DNA from: Kalaharituber pfeilii
Lineage: Eukaryota; Ascomycota; Pezizomycetes; Pezizales; Pezizaceae
Assembly: GCA_015179045.1 (NCBI GenBank)
Contig: WHUZ01000046.1
Span: 248,001-312,000, forward strand
Direction: 5' to 3'
Length of the DNA: 64,000 nucleotides
The translations under genes were made by a program, and so were the position numbers. Each line of letters begins with the position of its first letter. Position 1 is the first letter of the stretch. This document shows positions 21,095-31,900 of the stretch, in pieces. The notes beneath the pieces are model-generated. The model had not been told where the DNA came from, did no database searches, and worked only from the letters and a program-made list of their open reading frames with translations.

Positions 21095-21104
21095 ATCGTG
21101 GCTT

Positions 21105-21965
21105 GGTTGTTGTGCTAAGGGAATATTCCGTATGGATCCTTATTCGTGTTTCTCTTGTAGATACTATTCAATAGTACACGCAGGTCTAGTACAGAGTCGT
21201 GATGTACTAACCTTAATTCTGAGTCGACACCAGATATAATTTTAGCTGCTATGGTTTTATTTGCTCAGAAGCGGCAAGGATGATTGGTTCTGGACTACCT
21301 TTGTCCTGTTAAATACCCTCTTTGTTGGTTAGCGTTTTATCTATTCAGCTATCGATCTAGGAATCTGAATATCAAGAAGAAATGGTAACTTCAGATAAGG
21401 CACCAATAGTAGTACAAAGACGATGGTAGGGCAAAGGTAATGAATAAGCAAGGGGTACTGAATAAAGACAAAGAGTTCAGTTGCACTGTCTTACATATGT
21501 TGCAAGTGGCATTTAGTAGCGTCGCACTCTGCGCTTGCTTTATTCTTTCGTTAAATTTATTCTATTATTCAACCAAAACTACAACGTCTTGCCCATCTAT
21601 ACAATGCTAGCAATGTCCCATCCCACGACCGTGAGCTGTTTTCCAGAATAAGTAGTGTTGCGCTTGTACTTCTTGTGCGCTCATCGGCCCATTCACAAGC
21701 GATGCGCAATACGCCCTTTATAAATTTCCGCATAAACTTCTGACATTTTCTATTGTATCCGTCTGTGCAATGTTGCTTCATAAGCCAATCGTCAGCTTTG
21801 CAACCGTAAGCAAAAAGGTAAATCTCCAGCCCCGCCTTCTCCCGTATACACCTGTGGCTCATTTGTTCTCCACTGCCTCTCGGTGCCCTCGTCCCGCCGA
21901 GTCACCTTCTGCACCCAAACTCAACTCTTCCTTGGAGTTCCTACATTCACCGCTCTGCAACATCT
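21105..21965. other. Intergenic, no supported gene
   Basis: Short frames only. The last part may be the leader of the doubtful gene at 21973. Confidence 0.35.
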
Positions 21966-21972
21966 TTGGAAA

Positions 21973-22526
21973 ATGACCGTCTCAATTATTCTACCTGGGT
22001 GGCAGTTATTGCGATACCGTGTATGTCTAAAGTCCGCGTTGGATTTGTCCTCGACTGCATGCCGTATTTTGCTGACAAGGAGTACATTCGGAAGCCATGC
22101 ACAAGCCGGTGTCGCTGCAGCGGGGTGTGCCTGTGCGGAACCGGACCCTTGCACTCCCTGCCAAGATGTCAAGGTGCTACCCCCGCAGTTGCCGATACAT
22201 GCCTGGCACTCCCCAATTGCTCTATTATTCGAGCATGCCCCAGTATCGACACAACGACTCAGTACCAGCACCTAGGAGGCATTATCGATGTCGCTGGAAC
22301 GGTCTTGGGTGTTATCCTGACCATAGTTTTCGCCCGATTGTACCACGGGAGGTGGGGACCCGTGCAAGAAAAACGTGGGAGCTATATCTACAGCGACCGG
22401 TTCTTTATCTCTTATTCGTGCTACAGCCATTGGTGGCAGACGGTCGAGAGGTGGACGAGGCCGCCGCGGAGTTGGCAATGCCGTAGACATGACCACCTGC
22501 CACCCTCCCACAACTGCTCGTTATAA
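21973..22526 (+). CDS. Doubtful spliced Cys-rich protein with one membrane segment
   Basis: ATG at 21973 reads MTVSIILPGWQLLRYR. A GTATGT donor at 22020 and a GCTGACAAG acceptor ending at 22079 would remove 60 bases. The frame then reads EYIRKPCTSRCRCSGVCLCG ... CLALPNCSIIRAC, with nine Cys in 50 residues, then a hydrophobic stretch GGIIDVAGTVLGVILTIVFA and a basic tail to a stop at 22526. A Cys-rich ectodomain with one membrane span is plausible, but there is no clear signal peptide and an overlapping minus-strand frame exists. No family recognised. The splice model is inferred from consensus sites only. Confidence 0.35.
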
Positions 22527-22757
22527 TTTACTCAGCTACTGTATGTTCCATCCCTTCTTGCCTTAATTTTGCCTTCTTTTTATACTCTCTTATAGCTGAT
22601 TAGTTTTTCCGTAGAAGCCTTTTCCTTTTCCTCTATAGCTTTTGATTATGTCACTAACTATAGTCTAGACTCATTTTTCGACTCATAGAATCTTCTCTAC
22701 TGGGTTCAATATCTTCTCCTCTTGCTACTTTTTGGAAGTACCCATATAGTGCTGATT

Positions 22758-23194
22758 TTTTTTTTTTTCTTTTTATTTCATTACTCGCATGCCGCCTGAC
22801 AGGCTATGGCGAGATGTTAAATACATAATGAGCAGATAAACAGAACGAAATATAACCCGATGTAAGAGGAAAATTACTCCGCCGCCCAGTCCAAGACCTC
22901 CGCCAGCATGTGTCCTTCCCCACCTGGCTTCGCTCGATGCTTCAACGCCGTCTCCCCCCCCGGGAGGCTCTTCTTCCGCGCCTCGCATTCATTCATTATG
23001 TGAGCAAAGTTCTCGAGGGCTTTGCCGCACCACCTACACTTCGGTGATTCGTCCCTCCCTATCTGGTGCCTCCACTGCCGCAGACCCCTGTTCCCCAGCA
23101 TGCCTGCGAGGGTGGCTACCCTCCACCTATTCCCCACATATTCCAAAGGCCGGTACGACAGCTGTAGTCTCTTCCCCCGTCGGCCCTCCATGCT
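22758..23194 (-). mobile_element. 5'-truncated LINE-A (437 bp) with ORF2 C-terminus
   Basis: Flanked by an 8-bp duplication TGCTGATT at 22750-22757 and 23195-23202. The minus strand encodes the end of ORF2: LSYRPLEYVGNRWRVATLAG ... CRWCGKALENFAHIMNEC, with the CX2CX8HX4C zinc motif conserved, then VLDWAAE and a stop. The 3' hairpin carries a compensatory change (AGCCT...AGGC instead of AGCCC...GGGC). Confidence 0.93.
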
Positions 23195-23433
23195 TGCTGA
23201 TTAAGCATCGTGATAGTGACAATGCTGCGCTTATAATTATAGTACCACGATAAGGATGACTACAAAATACGCCAGTGGGATCCCCTATTCTGCAAAAATC
23301 CCTAAAACGGACCTCCAGGGGCATGCATAATTGGGCTTAATTTTGGGCAGTATTGGTCGGTGGAAGAGGAGGTTACATTTGAGGAGAATGTTGAAGTGGA
23401 AATCTTTCAATACTGACGCTTCAAACCCTAGCC

Positions 23434-23732
23434 GCAGAGGAAACCAGAGACCATATATGGGGAAGATGCAGAGTCTGGGCGCGAGAATGGCCAAAGGGGG
23501 AAGAAATGATACGAGAACCCAGGGGTAGCACAGGGGAGGACGAACTAGTACGTATGTTGACCTGGGTAGGTAGGACTTGAGGGACCTCGCCATCAAGACG
23601 GGGAGGGGAAGGACTATCAGCTTTTTCTTTTCTGTTCATATATCTTCCTTTCTGCCATTTTCCTTACTGCATCTTACTCCCATTATATATTTAACTAGCC
23701 CTCGGGGCGGCATGCAAGTACAGATATAAAAG
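23434..23732 (+). mobile_element. 5'-truncated LINE-A (299 bp)
   Basis: A perfect 14-bp target duplication TTCAAACCCTAGCC at 23420-23433 and 23733-23746 bounds the piece. It starts inside the ORF2 zinc motif (EETRDHIWGRCRVWAREWPK) and reads to MLTWVGRT and a stop. The 3' end is CTAGCCCTCGGGGCGGCATG and a very short tail ATATAAAAG, so the poly(A) has shrunk. Confidence 0.93.
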
Positions 23733-23851
23733 TTCAAACCCTAGCCAGATTTCCGTCACAGTAACACAACACACTGGTACCACTTACAAAATTGGTACTA
23801 ATAACCTACTACCTGACGCCCGGATATTGCTAAAATGATTCGGCTGAGTAT

Positions 23852-24609
23852 TTTTTTCAATATCATTACTCACATGCCGCCCTATGGGCTATGGCGAGAT
23901 ATGGTAACGTAAGCCGGTCCTAGATCCTAACGTTTTATCCACCTTATGAGCTCCAACACAGGATCTCCTCCTTCGCCCGCCTCCGGAGGTCGGCGTAGTG
24001 CCTCTAGTCCCCCTGGCCATTTCCTTCTCCACTCCCGGCACCTTTCTCATATGTGGGCCGTTGTCTCCTCCTCGCCCCCACACCATCTGCATTCTGGCCC
24101 ATCTGCCTTGCCTAACTTGTAGCCCCGCGCTCGCAGCCTTTTCCCTCCAATAGTCCGGCCAGCGTTCGTACCCCATATCCCAGTCTTTGTAGGGGTCTAT
24201 AGCTCAGTCCCAGCCGGTTCTTTTCCACCGCTCACTGTGCTTTTGCCTGATGGCGCTTGCCTGCCATTGTGACCATCTCGTCCTGGTACTGCAGGAATGC
24301 GCCGATCTTCGCTGCCTTATCTGCCTCCTCGTTTCCTTTTATGCCCCGGTGCCCTTTAGCCCACATTACCGCCACGTCCAGGCCCCCTCTTGCTGTCCCG
24401 CCCTCCCAGGCTCTCCTGACCATGCTGACGGGTCCGTCTGGTGTCGGCTTTCCCTCCGCGATCTTCTGTAGTCTGTTGATGGCCGTCCTGGAGTCTGATA
24501 TTATGAGAAGCTCCCCATCCCCGGTCTCTAGAGCCTTTGCCATTGCGACCAGTTCTGCGTCATTGGCCGTTGCTCCAAGTTCCCATGTAGAGGGATGTCC
24601 TTCTCCCTG
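23852..24609 (-). mobile_element. 5'-truncated LINE-A (758 bp), RNase H region
   Basis: Target duplication GGCTGAGTAT at 23842-23851 and 24610-24619. The minus strand encodes the RNase H part (ATANDAELVAMAKALETGDG ... LLIISDSRTAINRL ... VAVMWAKGHRGIKGNEEADK), then frameshifted C-terminal sequence and the hairpin with CTCGC/GTGAG (one G-U pair). It inserted at the edge of another repeat (24610-24690). Confidence 0.9.
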
Positions 24610-24690
24610 GGCTGAGTATATGTTCGGGGCCAGCTATCTTAGCAAGCTATCTTAGCAAGCCACTCATGACTGACCCGGGCTACTGGTCCG
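24610..24690. repeat. Dispersed GC-rich repeat, copy 1
   Basis: GAGTATATGTTCGGGGCCAG followed by a 13-bp tandem duplication of AGCTATCTTAGCA and CACTCATGACTGACCCGGGC. It matches 26488-26582 in reverse orientation (GCATATGCTCGGGGCCAGCC ... CCCATGACTGGCCCGGGC). The class is unknown; it may be a terminal part of a DNA transposon. Confidence 0.55.
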
Positions 24691-24699
24691 AATTCCGAA

Positions 24700-25074
24700 T
24701 AAATGACCTGCATACTTGAGTGAAAAATTTGCATTTATCACCGCCATACATAGAACCAGATGTAGCTGTTCCAGTGGTCTGTCTTGGCGAATATACTGAT
24801 GCAGTATACAAGATCCTAATTAGGGTGTCGCAAGATATTCACTTTCACCACGTTACCCTTCCTTGGTATCAATAGCATTACGTACTGTTGTATGCAAAAC
24901 TTTATCTCAATGTCGCAACACTACTCAAGTTGGCGATTTACCCTGAGAAACTATTCCTGTCGAGAAGGATACTGTATACCACGGCGATGTGGCTGCACAG
25001 TGCAGAAAGGGCCTATGTACTGCACCCGTTCAACTTCTTGTCATACTGATGGGGAATGAATATCAAAATCGGAC
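24700..25074. other. Intergenic between LINE fragments, no gene seen
   Basis: No frame or repeat recognised in ~375 bp. Confidence 0.4.
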
Positions 25075-25079
25075 TACAG

Positions 25080-25086
<7 letters not shown>

Positions 25087-25110
<24 letters not shown>

Positions 25111-26203
25111 ATATCATTCATCGCTTGCCGCCCTAAGGGCTATGGCGATTTTATAGCTAAGCTAGAAAGTAACTACAGGTTAATCATTCTCGCTCTCTCT
25201 CTCCCCCCCCCCCCCCCCCCTTTCCGGGCCTACTCCCTCAAGATCTCCAACAACACTTCTATCCGATCTTTCTCCCCCTCCCCGACTTCGGCGGACGTCT
25301 TATATGCTCCTCCCCCCCCGGCCACCTCCTCTTCCACACCCGGCAATCTTTCATCAAATGATCGGTCGTCTCCTCCCTTTCCCCGCACCATCTGCACTCC
25401 GGACCGTCCCCCTCCCCTATTTTCCACCTCCACGCCCTCAGCCCCTTCCCCCCCAGCAGGCCAGCTAATCGTCCTATCTCTCTCCCCGCCTTCTCCAGTG
25501 GTCTATATGTCATGCCTAGCCTATTTCTCTCCTCCGCTCTCTCCTCCCTCGCTTTCTGTCTCTGACCTGACTCCGTGACTACTTCCGCTTTATATTGTGG
25601 CGCCGACCCCCACCCCGCCGACCTGTCCGCCCTCTCGTTTCCCTCTATGCCCACATGCGCCTTAACCCACATAACCGCCACGTCCAGGTCTCCCCTCCCC
25701 ACCCTCTCCTCCCACGCTTTCCTCATCTTGTTCGTAGCCCCGTCATATGCCGCGTCTCCTCCCGCCACCGCCCTCATCCTCCGGATCGCATGTTTCGAGT
25801 CTGTCAATATCATCACCTCCCCTTCCACCCTCCCCAACACCTCACTTATCGCTACCAGCTCCGCGTCATTCACCGTCGCCTCCTCCCCCAGGTACCACGA
25901 CTTCGACCTCATGTCCCACCACGCCCCAGCCCCCGCCCTACCCCCCCTCCGGCTCCCGTCCGTATACACCGGGGTCCATCCCTCGTCCGTGTTCCGGCTT
26001 ATGTGTCTTTCCCATTCCTCTTTCTCCGCCCCTCGCTGTATCGATGGTAGCACCGCTAGCGGCAGCTCCGCACCGCGCAGCAGCGTGCCCCTCAAATACT
26101 CCTTCTCTCCGTCCTCCCTTCTTAACCTCTCGTCCCCGAACCTAAGCGTCCTCGCCTCCACTCTCGTCGCTTCCCACCTTACAAACGTCTCCACTGACTC
26201 CAG
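25087..26203 (-). mobile_element. 5'-truncated LINE-A (1.1 kb), RNase H to 3' end
   Basis: Perfect 12-bp duplication TACAGCAGACTT at 25075-25086 and 26204-26215. The minus strand 26194-25259 encodes 311 residues: a linker, RNase H (PVYTDGSRRGG, VNDAELVAISEVL, MILTDSKHAIRRM, VMWVKAHVGIEGNERAD), and the zinc motif CRWCGEREETTDHLMKDC, ending in a frameshift near RPPKSGRGRKIG. A C19 homopolymer at 25202-25220 and poly(T) follow. The hairpin has the ATCGC/GCGAT version of the outer stem. It is GC-rich and much less decayed than its neighbours. Confidence 0.95.
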
Positions 26204-26215
26204 TACAGCAGACTT

Positions 26216-27358
26216 AGATCATGAGGTGCATCAAGAGGGGAATGATGATGTTCATAGTACTATTCATGTCAGTTAAGAAATCATACAAACGGAACGATGT
26301 TTCTAGCACTATACATTTTAGTGTGGTAAGCGACCATTTAGAGAAATGAAAGAAATACATGTTAGTTGAAATCATGTACTGTAAAGCGATAAAGTCTCTA
26401 TTCATGTATCTAAATAAGCATCTTGGCTTGTTTTTGGTCTTTAATCCTTGTAAATTGATCAGTGGCCCGTCGCAATGATGAGTAGCCTAGTTACCGACTG
26501 GCCCGAGCCGCTAACTCATGACTAGCCCGGGCCAGTCATGGGTGGCCTGGATAAGATGGCTGGCCCCGAGCATATGTAGCGAGAGAGAATGAAAAAGAAA
26601 CAGAAGTTATATTGAATGTAAAAGAAACAGAATGTTCACGAAAGTCTAGTACGTGGGTACCCTACAAAACTTTAGACCTGAGTGTATGCGGAGCAGTTGT
26701 TCGTCGGGCATTATACGACATCGGAGAACTTCGAGTCAATGGGATAGCCTTGAATGAGACAAAACGATTGAAAAAAATAATATGGGCGGCGAATTGCAGT
26801 TTGGGCGTTCGTATGCGACAGAGTGCTTGGGTGACAGCAGGGTGCGGGCTTGGCGGCTACGATTTTTGATTGTTCCTTACATTTGGACTGACATTGGAAA
26901 AGGAAAGAGTTGAAATCCCGACCCTCGCTACTATAGTGCTGTAGCGGCAAAAAAAAAAAACTACAGCACCAAGGATTCCCATATGGTCACCCACTATAGT
27001 ACTAGCTTGGCGATCTGAAGCTTAGATATGGCAGAGCGGACGGGATGCCTCGATTTCTTCAGTCTATGGCCGTAGATGTCAAGTAGCTCTGAACAAAAAT
27101 ATATAAGTTGCAAAGCCCTAAGCTTTCTCTTTTCACTCTGCCTTTTGATGTTTGCCTAGGTGGAAAGTAATGAACCAGATGTGCTGGCACTTCGGGTTGA
27201 TGCAGTCCGTAGAACGACCTACCATGGTCTACTGTACCTGCACGACAAGCGACACCAAGTTACTAAGCAATGAGCGTACTGACAGGCATATCTACTGTCC
27301 TTGCTGCGAAAAAACAATGTGGTTGATTAATGACACAACAAATTCAATCATGCATTTA
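26216..27358. other. Intergenic, mostly featureless
   Basis: Contains the GC-rich repeat at 26488-26582 and an inverted repeat around an A12 run (GTGCTGTAG ... CTACAGCAC, 26937-26968). A short plus frame at 27152-27379 is Cys-rich (CTCTTSD, CPCCEK), but it ends inside a LINE-B insertion and has no support. Confidence 0.4.
26488..26582. repeat. Dispersed GC-rich repeat, copy 2
   Basis: Reverse-orientation relative of 24610-24690, with CCCGGGCCAGTCATGGGTGG and GGCTGGCCCCGAGCATATG. It also contains a local inverted repeat CTGGCCCGAGCC ... GGGCCAG. Confidence 0.5.
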
Positions 27359-27370
27359 TATGGAATTCCC

Positions 27371-27449
27371 CTAACCTGACCCGGGTGTATGGGTCCCTGC
27401 CATAGGGTGGTAGCTTGCATGCGGGGCTACGTGACCCAAAAAAAAAAAA
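27371..27449 (+). mobile_element. LINE-B tail-only insertion (79 bp)
   Basis: Starts CTAACCTGACCCGGG, then the family B end CCCTGCCATAGGG ... GCATGCGGGGCTACGTGACC and A12. Flanks TATGGAATTCCC (27359-27370) and TATGGAATGCCC (27450-27461) agree at 11 of 12 positions. Confidence 0.9.
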
Positions 27450-27481
27450 TATGGAATGCCCATCAAAGGTGCACCAGAAGA

Positions 27482-27995
27482 TATAGTACTTCCCTTCAAC
27501 GCTGCCCATGATGACTCTAGAATTGTGGCTAAAGAGTCTCCCAATAGGTCTTTTGATATTTCTTGATAGCTTAATGTTGTTTAATGTCGAGTTCATGCGA
27601 CAAATTGCCATTCCAGTTGTCTTCCTGTACAATTATTGCGTATAATTTTCTCTGAGAATATGAATTTTGTGAATAACTACACCATCTCTTCAGAAATTTT
27701 GTTGGTATGGTTCCCACATCTTAGGATAAGGAAAAATAGTAATATTCAAGTGCCCTACTGTTTCTATCAAATTTAATTCAGATGTGATAAGTGGAATTCA
27801 ATACTAGTGGCATTGTAGTAAAAAAAAAAAAAACCAAGCCTATGCCAATATATGCTGTGAATTTCATGGAATGATAAATCCCTTCCAAAGCAACATTTCT
27901 GAGGAAGTTAAGGTGCGGAATATGAAGAATAGTGCTTCATTTAACCTCTTTGAAACGTGTGTACAAGATTCTATTCTGGTGGTTGCCGCGTTGTG
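27482..27995 (+). repeat. Dispersed repeat, copy 2
   Basis: Same-strand relative of 1-560, roughly 80% identical by eye, including CTAGAATTGTGGCTA near its start and GCGGAATATGAAGA near its end. It starts 20 bp after the LINE-B target duplication. No coding content. Confidence 0.7.
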
Positions 27996-28377
27996 TGGTG
28001 AATGACATTATCCTCTTCGAACTTCGCTAGGACGTGGCAGGTTCCGCTTGCCTCTTCCATCCGCGCACCCAATTCCAAGATACCTTCTATAATTTGTACG
28101 TAGAACTTAAGTAAGTTTGATTATAGTAGTAATTAAATAAAGGAAAACGCAACTACAAGCAGGTAATCGGAGAACCGTATATTGACTGCTATCCTGCTGC
28201 GTTAGTCAGGATTCCAGTTGGGCTGCTTCATAGGATTGTTTTTAGGACTGGTGTCTCTAGGGTATGTGGCACCATCTGGCAAACACAGGAAGTAGTGCTG
28301 TAGATACCCCTTACGAGGTACCTAGGATGTAGTGATATACGTTAATCCCTCCCTGCTCGCTCGCTGTATGGCCCGCT
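27996..28377. other. Intergenic, no feature seen
   Basis: About 380 bp before the nested LINE complex; nothing recognised. Confidence 0.4.
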
Positions 28378-28426
28378 TTTATTTATTTATTTATTTTTTT
28401 AAATCACATAACCCCGCTTATCGCTA
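28378..28426 (-). mobile_element. LINE-B tail, left part, split by LINE-A
   Basis: A (TTTA)n tail, then reversed family B end ATCACATAACCCCGCTTATCG. Its continuation TATGGCAGGGC lies at 32303-32313, after the intact LINE-A. Joining the flanks across the LINE restores an ordinary family B end, so LINE-A landed inside this older tail. Confidence 0.8.
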
Positions 28427-28903
28427 CCAGGAGTATTGGCCAATAGATCAGTACGCAGATTAACTAACAAACAGGTCCCAACACAAGGAAACAAGGCACT
28501 ATCCATTTTTGTGACTGATGGAGTAGTCGAGACCCTAAAATCAGGCTTACTCTTCAGAGGTGATAGAATAAAGCTATACCTAATACAGGATCTAGGAAAG
28601 GAGACCTCGAATAAAGCCAGAAGATATAGGTACACTGCTCCAGATGGATACTGCCGACATTTCGTAGTGGGACAGGTAATCGAGTGGCTCCCCAGACAAC
28701 GCAACCTTCCAGAAGATCTGAAGAGCTCACCAGCAAGGCGAGACTACGAAGACCCAGTCGACCTCAATGAAACTCCATTTGCAAAGTCATGCCAGGCTTG
28801 TCGAAAGAAAGGCGGACACGAGGAAGGGTGTGAACGAGCGAGAGCAGCACAGGAGAAAGCGACCCCATATAGGGCACCAGGGTATCGACAAATAAGACTA
28901 TGA
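28427..28903 (+). CDS. LINE-A ORF1 (gag-like), 5'-truncated
   Basis: Open from the first base of the insertion (PGVLANRSVRRLTNKQ) with no ATG, so the N-terminus was lost on insertion. The remaining ~158 residues include GALSIF-like beta segments (KALSIFVTDGVVETLK), a basic stretch, and a C-terminal CX2CX5HX3C zinc knuckle (CQACRKKGGHEEGC). ORF1 proteins bind element RNA in the ribonucleoprotein. The stop TGA overlaps the ORF2 start (ATGA), suggesting termination-reinitiation. This copy probably cannot make a normal ORF1 protein. Confidence 0.85.
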   Translation, partial: PGVLANRSVRRLTNKQVPTQGNKALSIFVTDGVVETLKSGLLFRGDRIKLYLIQDLGKETSNKARRYRYTAPDGYCRHFVVGQVIEWLPRQRNLPEDLKSSPARRDYEDPVDLNETPFAKSCQACRKKGGHEEGCERARAAQEKATPYRAPGYRQIRL

Positions 28904-31900
28904 TTAAGGTCGCATACCAGAACGTTGGCAGGTCAATACTGGGGACGGACCTAGCCCTACAGGAAGCAGCAGACAAGAAAATAGATATACTTTTTATAGG
29001 GGAATGCTGGAGAGCACCAAGGGGAGGAACTACATTTCATCCAAGCTATATGAACGTACATTCTCCTATAAAAAGCGGAGCAATAACAGCCTACGTAAGG
29101 AAGGACAGAATAATGAGCATGAAAATAGACGGCAAAGCCAACCACATCACAGTACAATTAGACGACCGAATGATTACTGGAGTGTACTGGAACAGAGACA
29201 CCGATATTGAGAAGGAATTGGAAGAGATAGGAGTAACGGATATGATAATAGGGGACTGCAACAGCCATCACTATGACTGGTCTCCGAAACAAGATACTAG
29301 AGGCATACTACTAAAAGACACCCTCCGAGCACGAGGACTACTCCAACAGATAGATAGAAATACTATCACATGGACACGGACAATCAATGGACAGATAAGA
29401 ACGGCACTCTTGGACCTGGTATTCGCAAGACCCAGGGAATGGAAAACAACAAAGACAACATGGATTTCTGGTACAGACCATGTGATGATTATCGGAACAT
29501 TGGATACCAGAAAGAAGACAGAGGCCAAAACCATTAAAGTAACAGACTGGGACAAATGGGAAGAATTTGTTGATAAATATGGCAACAGAAAACTAGCCGA
29601 AGGTATTGATGGGTATGAACTACTATGTGAATTAAGCCAAAAGTTTACAAAAGATGCATACATCACCAGACGCACGAAACGATGGTTCGACAAGGAGGTA
29701 AAAGAGGCACGACAAATGACCAGAACCATTCTAAAGAGCGGGGCTAGCCACACAGAGAAAACAAGAGCAAGAAGACTACTTAGGGAGATAATAAGAGATA
29801 AGAAGAAGGAATACTGGGAAGGCTTCTTAGAAGAGGACAGAATCACCTCACCATGGGATATTTTCAGGCTAGCAAGAGACCCTTTCCGCCAAAGAGACCT
29901 CATGGGGATACCAGGCTCAGACGAGGAGATAGCTAAGGTATTGATTGAGCGCAACTTCATATCACAAGGACAAGAAACTACGACCACTACTATCAGACCA
30001 ACAGGACTCACCGTTGAAAAAGATCAAGCCAGGATGATGATAGAAAAGGCACTAACAAAAGCTAAACCAAGATCAGCACCGGGACCCGATGGCATACAAT
30101 ATGGCTTACTGAAGCTTCTGAAGGGTACGACTCTATGGACTGCTGTAAGAGAGAGAATTGTAGAATATATAAACGGTGACTACGATTTTGCCAGAGGCTT
30201 TGAGGTGGTTATGATACTCAAGAAAGGGAAACCCAGAGATCAGGTAGGGAGTTGGAGACCCATAACGCTTCTGAACACAGTAGCGAAGCTAGGTCAAAAA
30301 GTCATCGCAGACCTGCTACAAAGAAAAGACGACCTTTTCAGAGACACTCAGCTTGGAGGAAGACGCCATCGAGGTGCAGAGGATCTACAGCGACAAGTGC
30401 TGAAGGAGACAGAGAAGAGGCTACAGAAGAAAGAATGGGTAGCCCTAGTGGGAGACGATATCAAGTCAGCTTTTAACTTTCTTCGAAGGGACAAGGTGGT
30501 TGCTCGAATAAGACAAACAGACCATAACCTAGCGAGCTTTGTAGAAGCTTTTATGATGCCGACCAACTACAACATGACATGGGATGGCAAAAGGAGAGCT
30601 ACAGGGAGGATGACAGATGGTACACCGCAAGGATCTCCACTATCCCCGGTACTATTCCTGATCGGTGTAGCACCTGTGGCAGAGAAGGTAGACCAACACA
30701 ACTTCACCAGGTCATATGTCGATGATTTCCACAGTGTAATCTCACATCCGTCACTCCTAAAACTCCGACAAGCCATAAAGATACACAGGGCAAAAATCAC
30801 CGAAACAGCAGCAGAGCATGGATTCGAAATTGACCCAAACAAGTCCGAGACACTAATAGTTGGGGTAAAAGGCCCTGACTATAGGCTAACCGGATTGACG
30901 GTAGATTGGGAGCTAAAATTTACTCGACATCATAAGAAGAGACTACTTCTCGGGAAGGCAGCATGGGGAGTGGCATCGAGACTAACTCGCCTCACACCAG
31001 GCAAGAAACGACAGATATATACAAGCATCGCACGCACAATCGCCACATGGGGATGCTGGGCATGGCAGGACTACTCAAGACAGTCTCCACCAGCAACCAA
31101 GATCAAAGACATAGAAAAATGGCAATACACAGTAGCACAGAAGATTACTGCAGCCCCGTGGGGTACCAGGCGAGACGTAGTCGAAGGAATAGCCAACCTA
31201 GAATCAGCCCAAACATTCCTAGAAGGAGAACGCCAGAGGGTAGAAGCCAGGGCCCTACGGTTCCACGATGAGATAATCCAAAACAGGGATAATGAGTGCA
31301 GGTACCTACGGGGGTCTCTCTCACACAACAACCCCCTACCACTAGCCATCCTACCAGCACTACCTGCGGACGCAGACAAGCTCGAGTTCGAGAATGCCAT
31401 AGCCAATGCCGAGGACGAGGGGTGGAACTCCGTCTACACTGACGGGAGCAGGATAGATTACAAGACAGGCCTAGGCACCTACGCAAAAGACACCTCTACT
31501 TCCACATACCTAGGGGAACAGACTACTGTCAATGATGCAGAACTCATTGCCATGAGCGAAGCATTACGCAATCAAGCTGGGGAACTCCTGATCATAACCG
31601 ACTCTAAGGTATCGATATCCAAGCTCCTAAAGATCGCCCAGGGAGAGCCCACCCACAAAGGACCGGCAAAACTGGTTAGAGACGCCTGGAAAGCGAGAAC
31701 AGACCGAGGTGACTGGGACGTTGCAGTGATGTGGGTCAAGTCCCATATAGGAGTCAAAGGGAACACCGAGGCAGACACAGCTGCGAAAATAGGCACATGC
31801 CTCCCCTACCAAGATGAAACCATAACAGAAGATGGGATACGACAAACCTCGAGACATCAGCGCGCCACAGAGAGAAACCGGCTAGGGCTCAGCTACCGTC

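Noticed and set aside
26937..26968. Inverted repeat around A12 as a terminator hairpin
   Set aside because: No gene lies next to it; probably a chance or transposon-derived palindrome.
27152..27379. Small Cys-rich secreted protein
   Set aside because: No signal peptide, ends inside a LINE-B insertion, no splice or promoter support.
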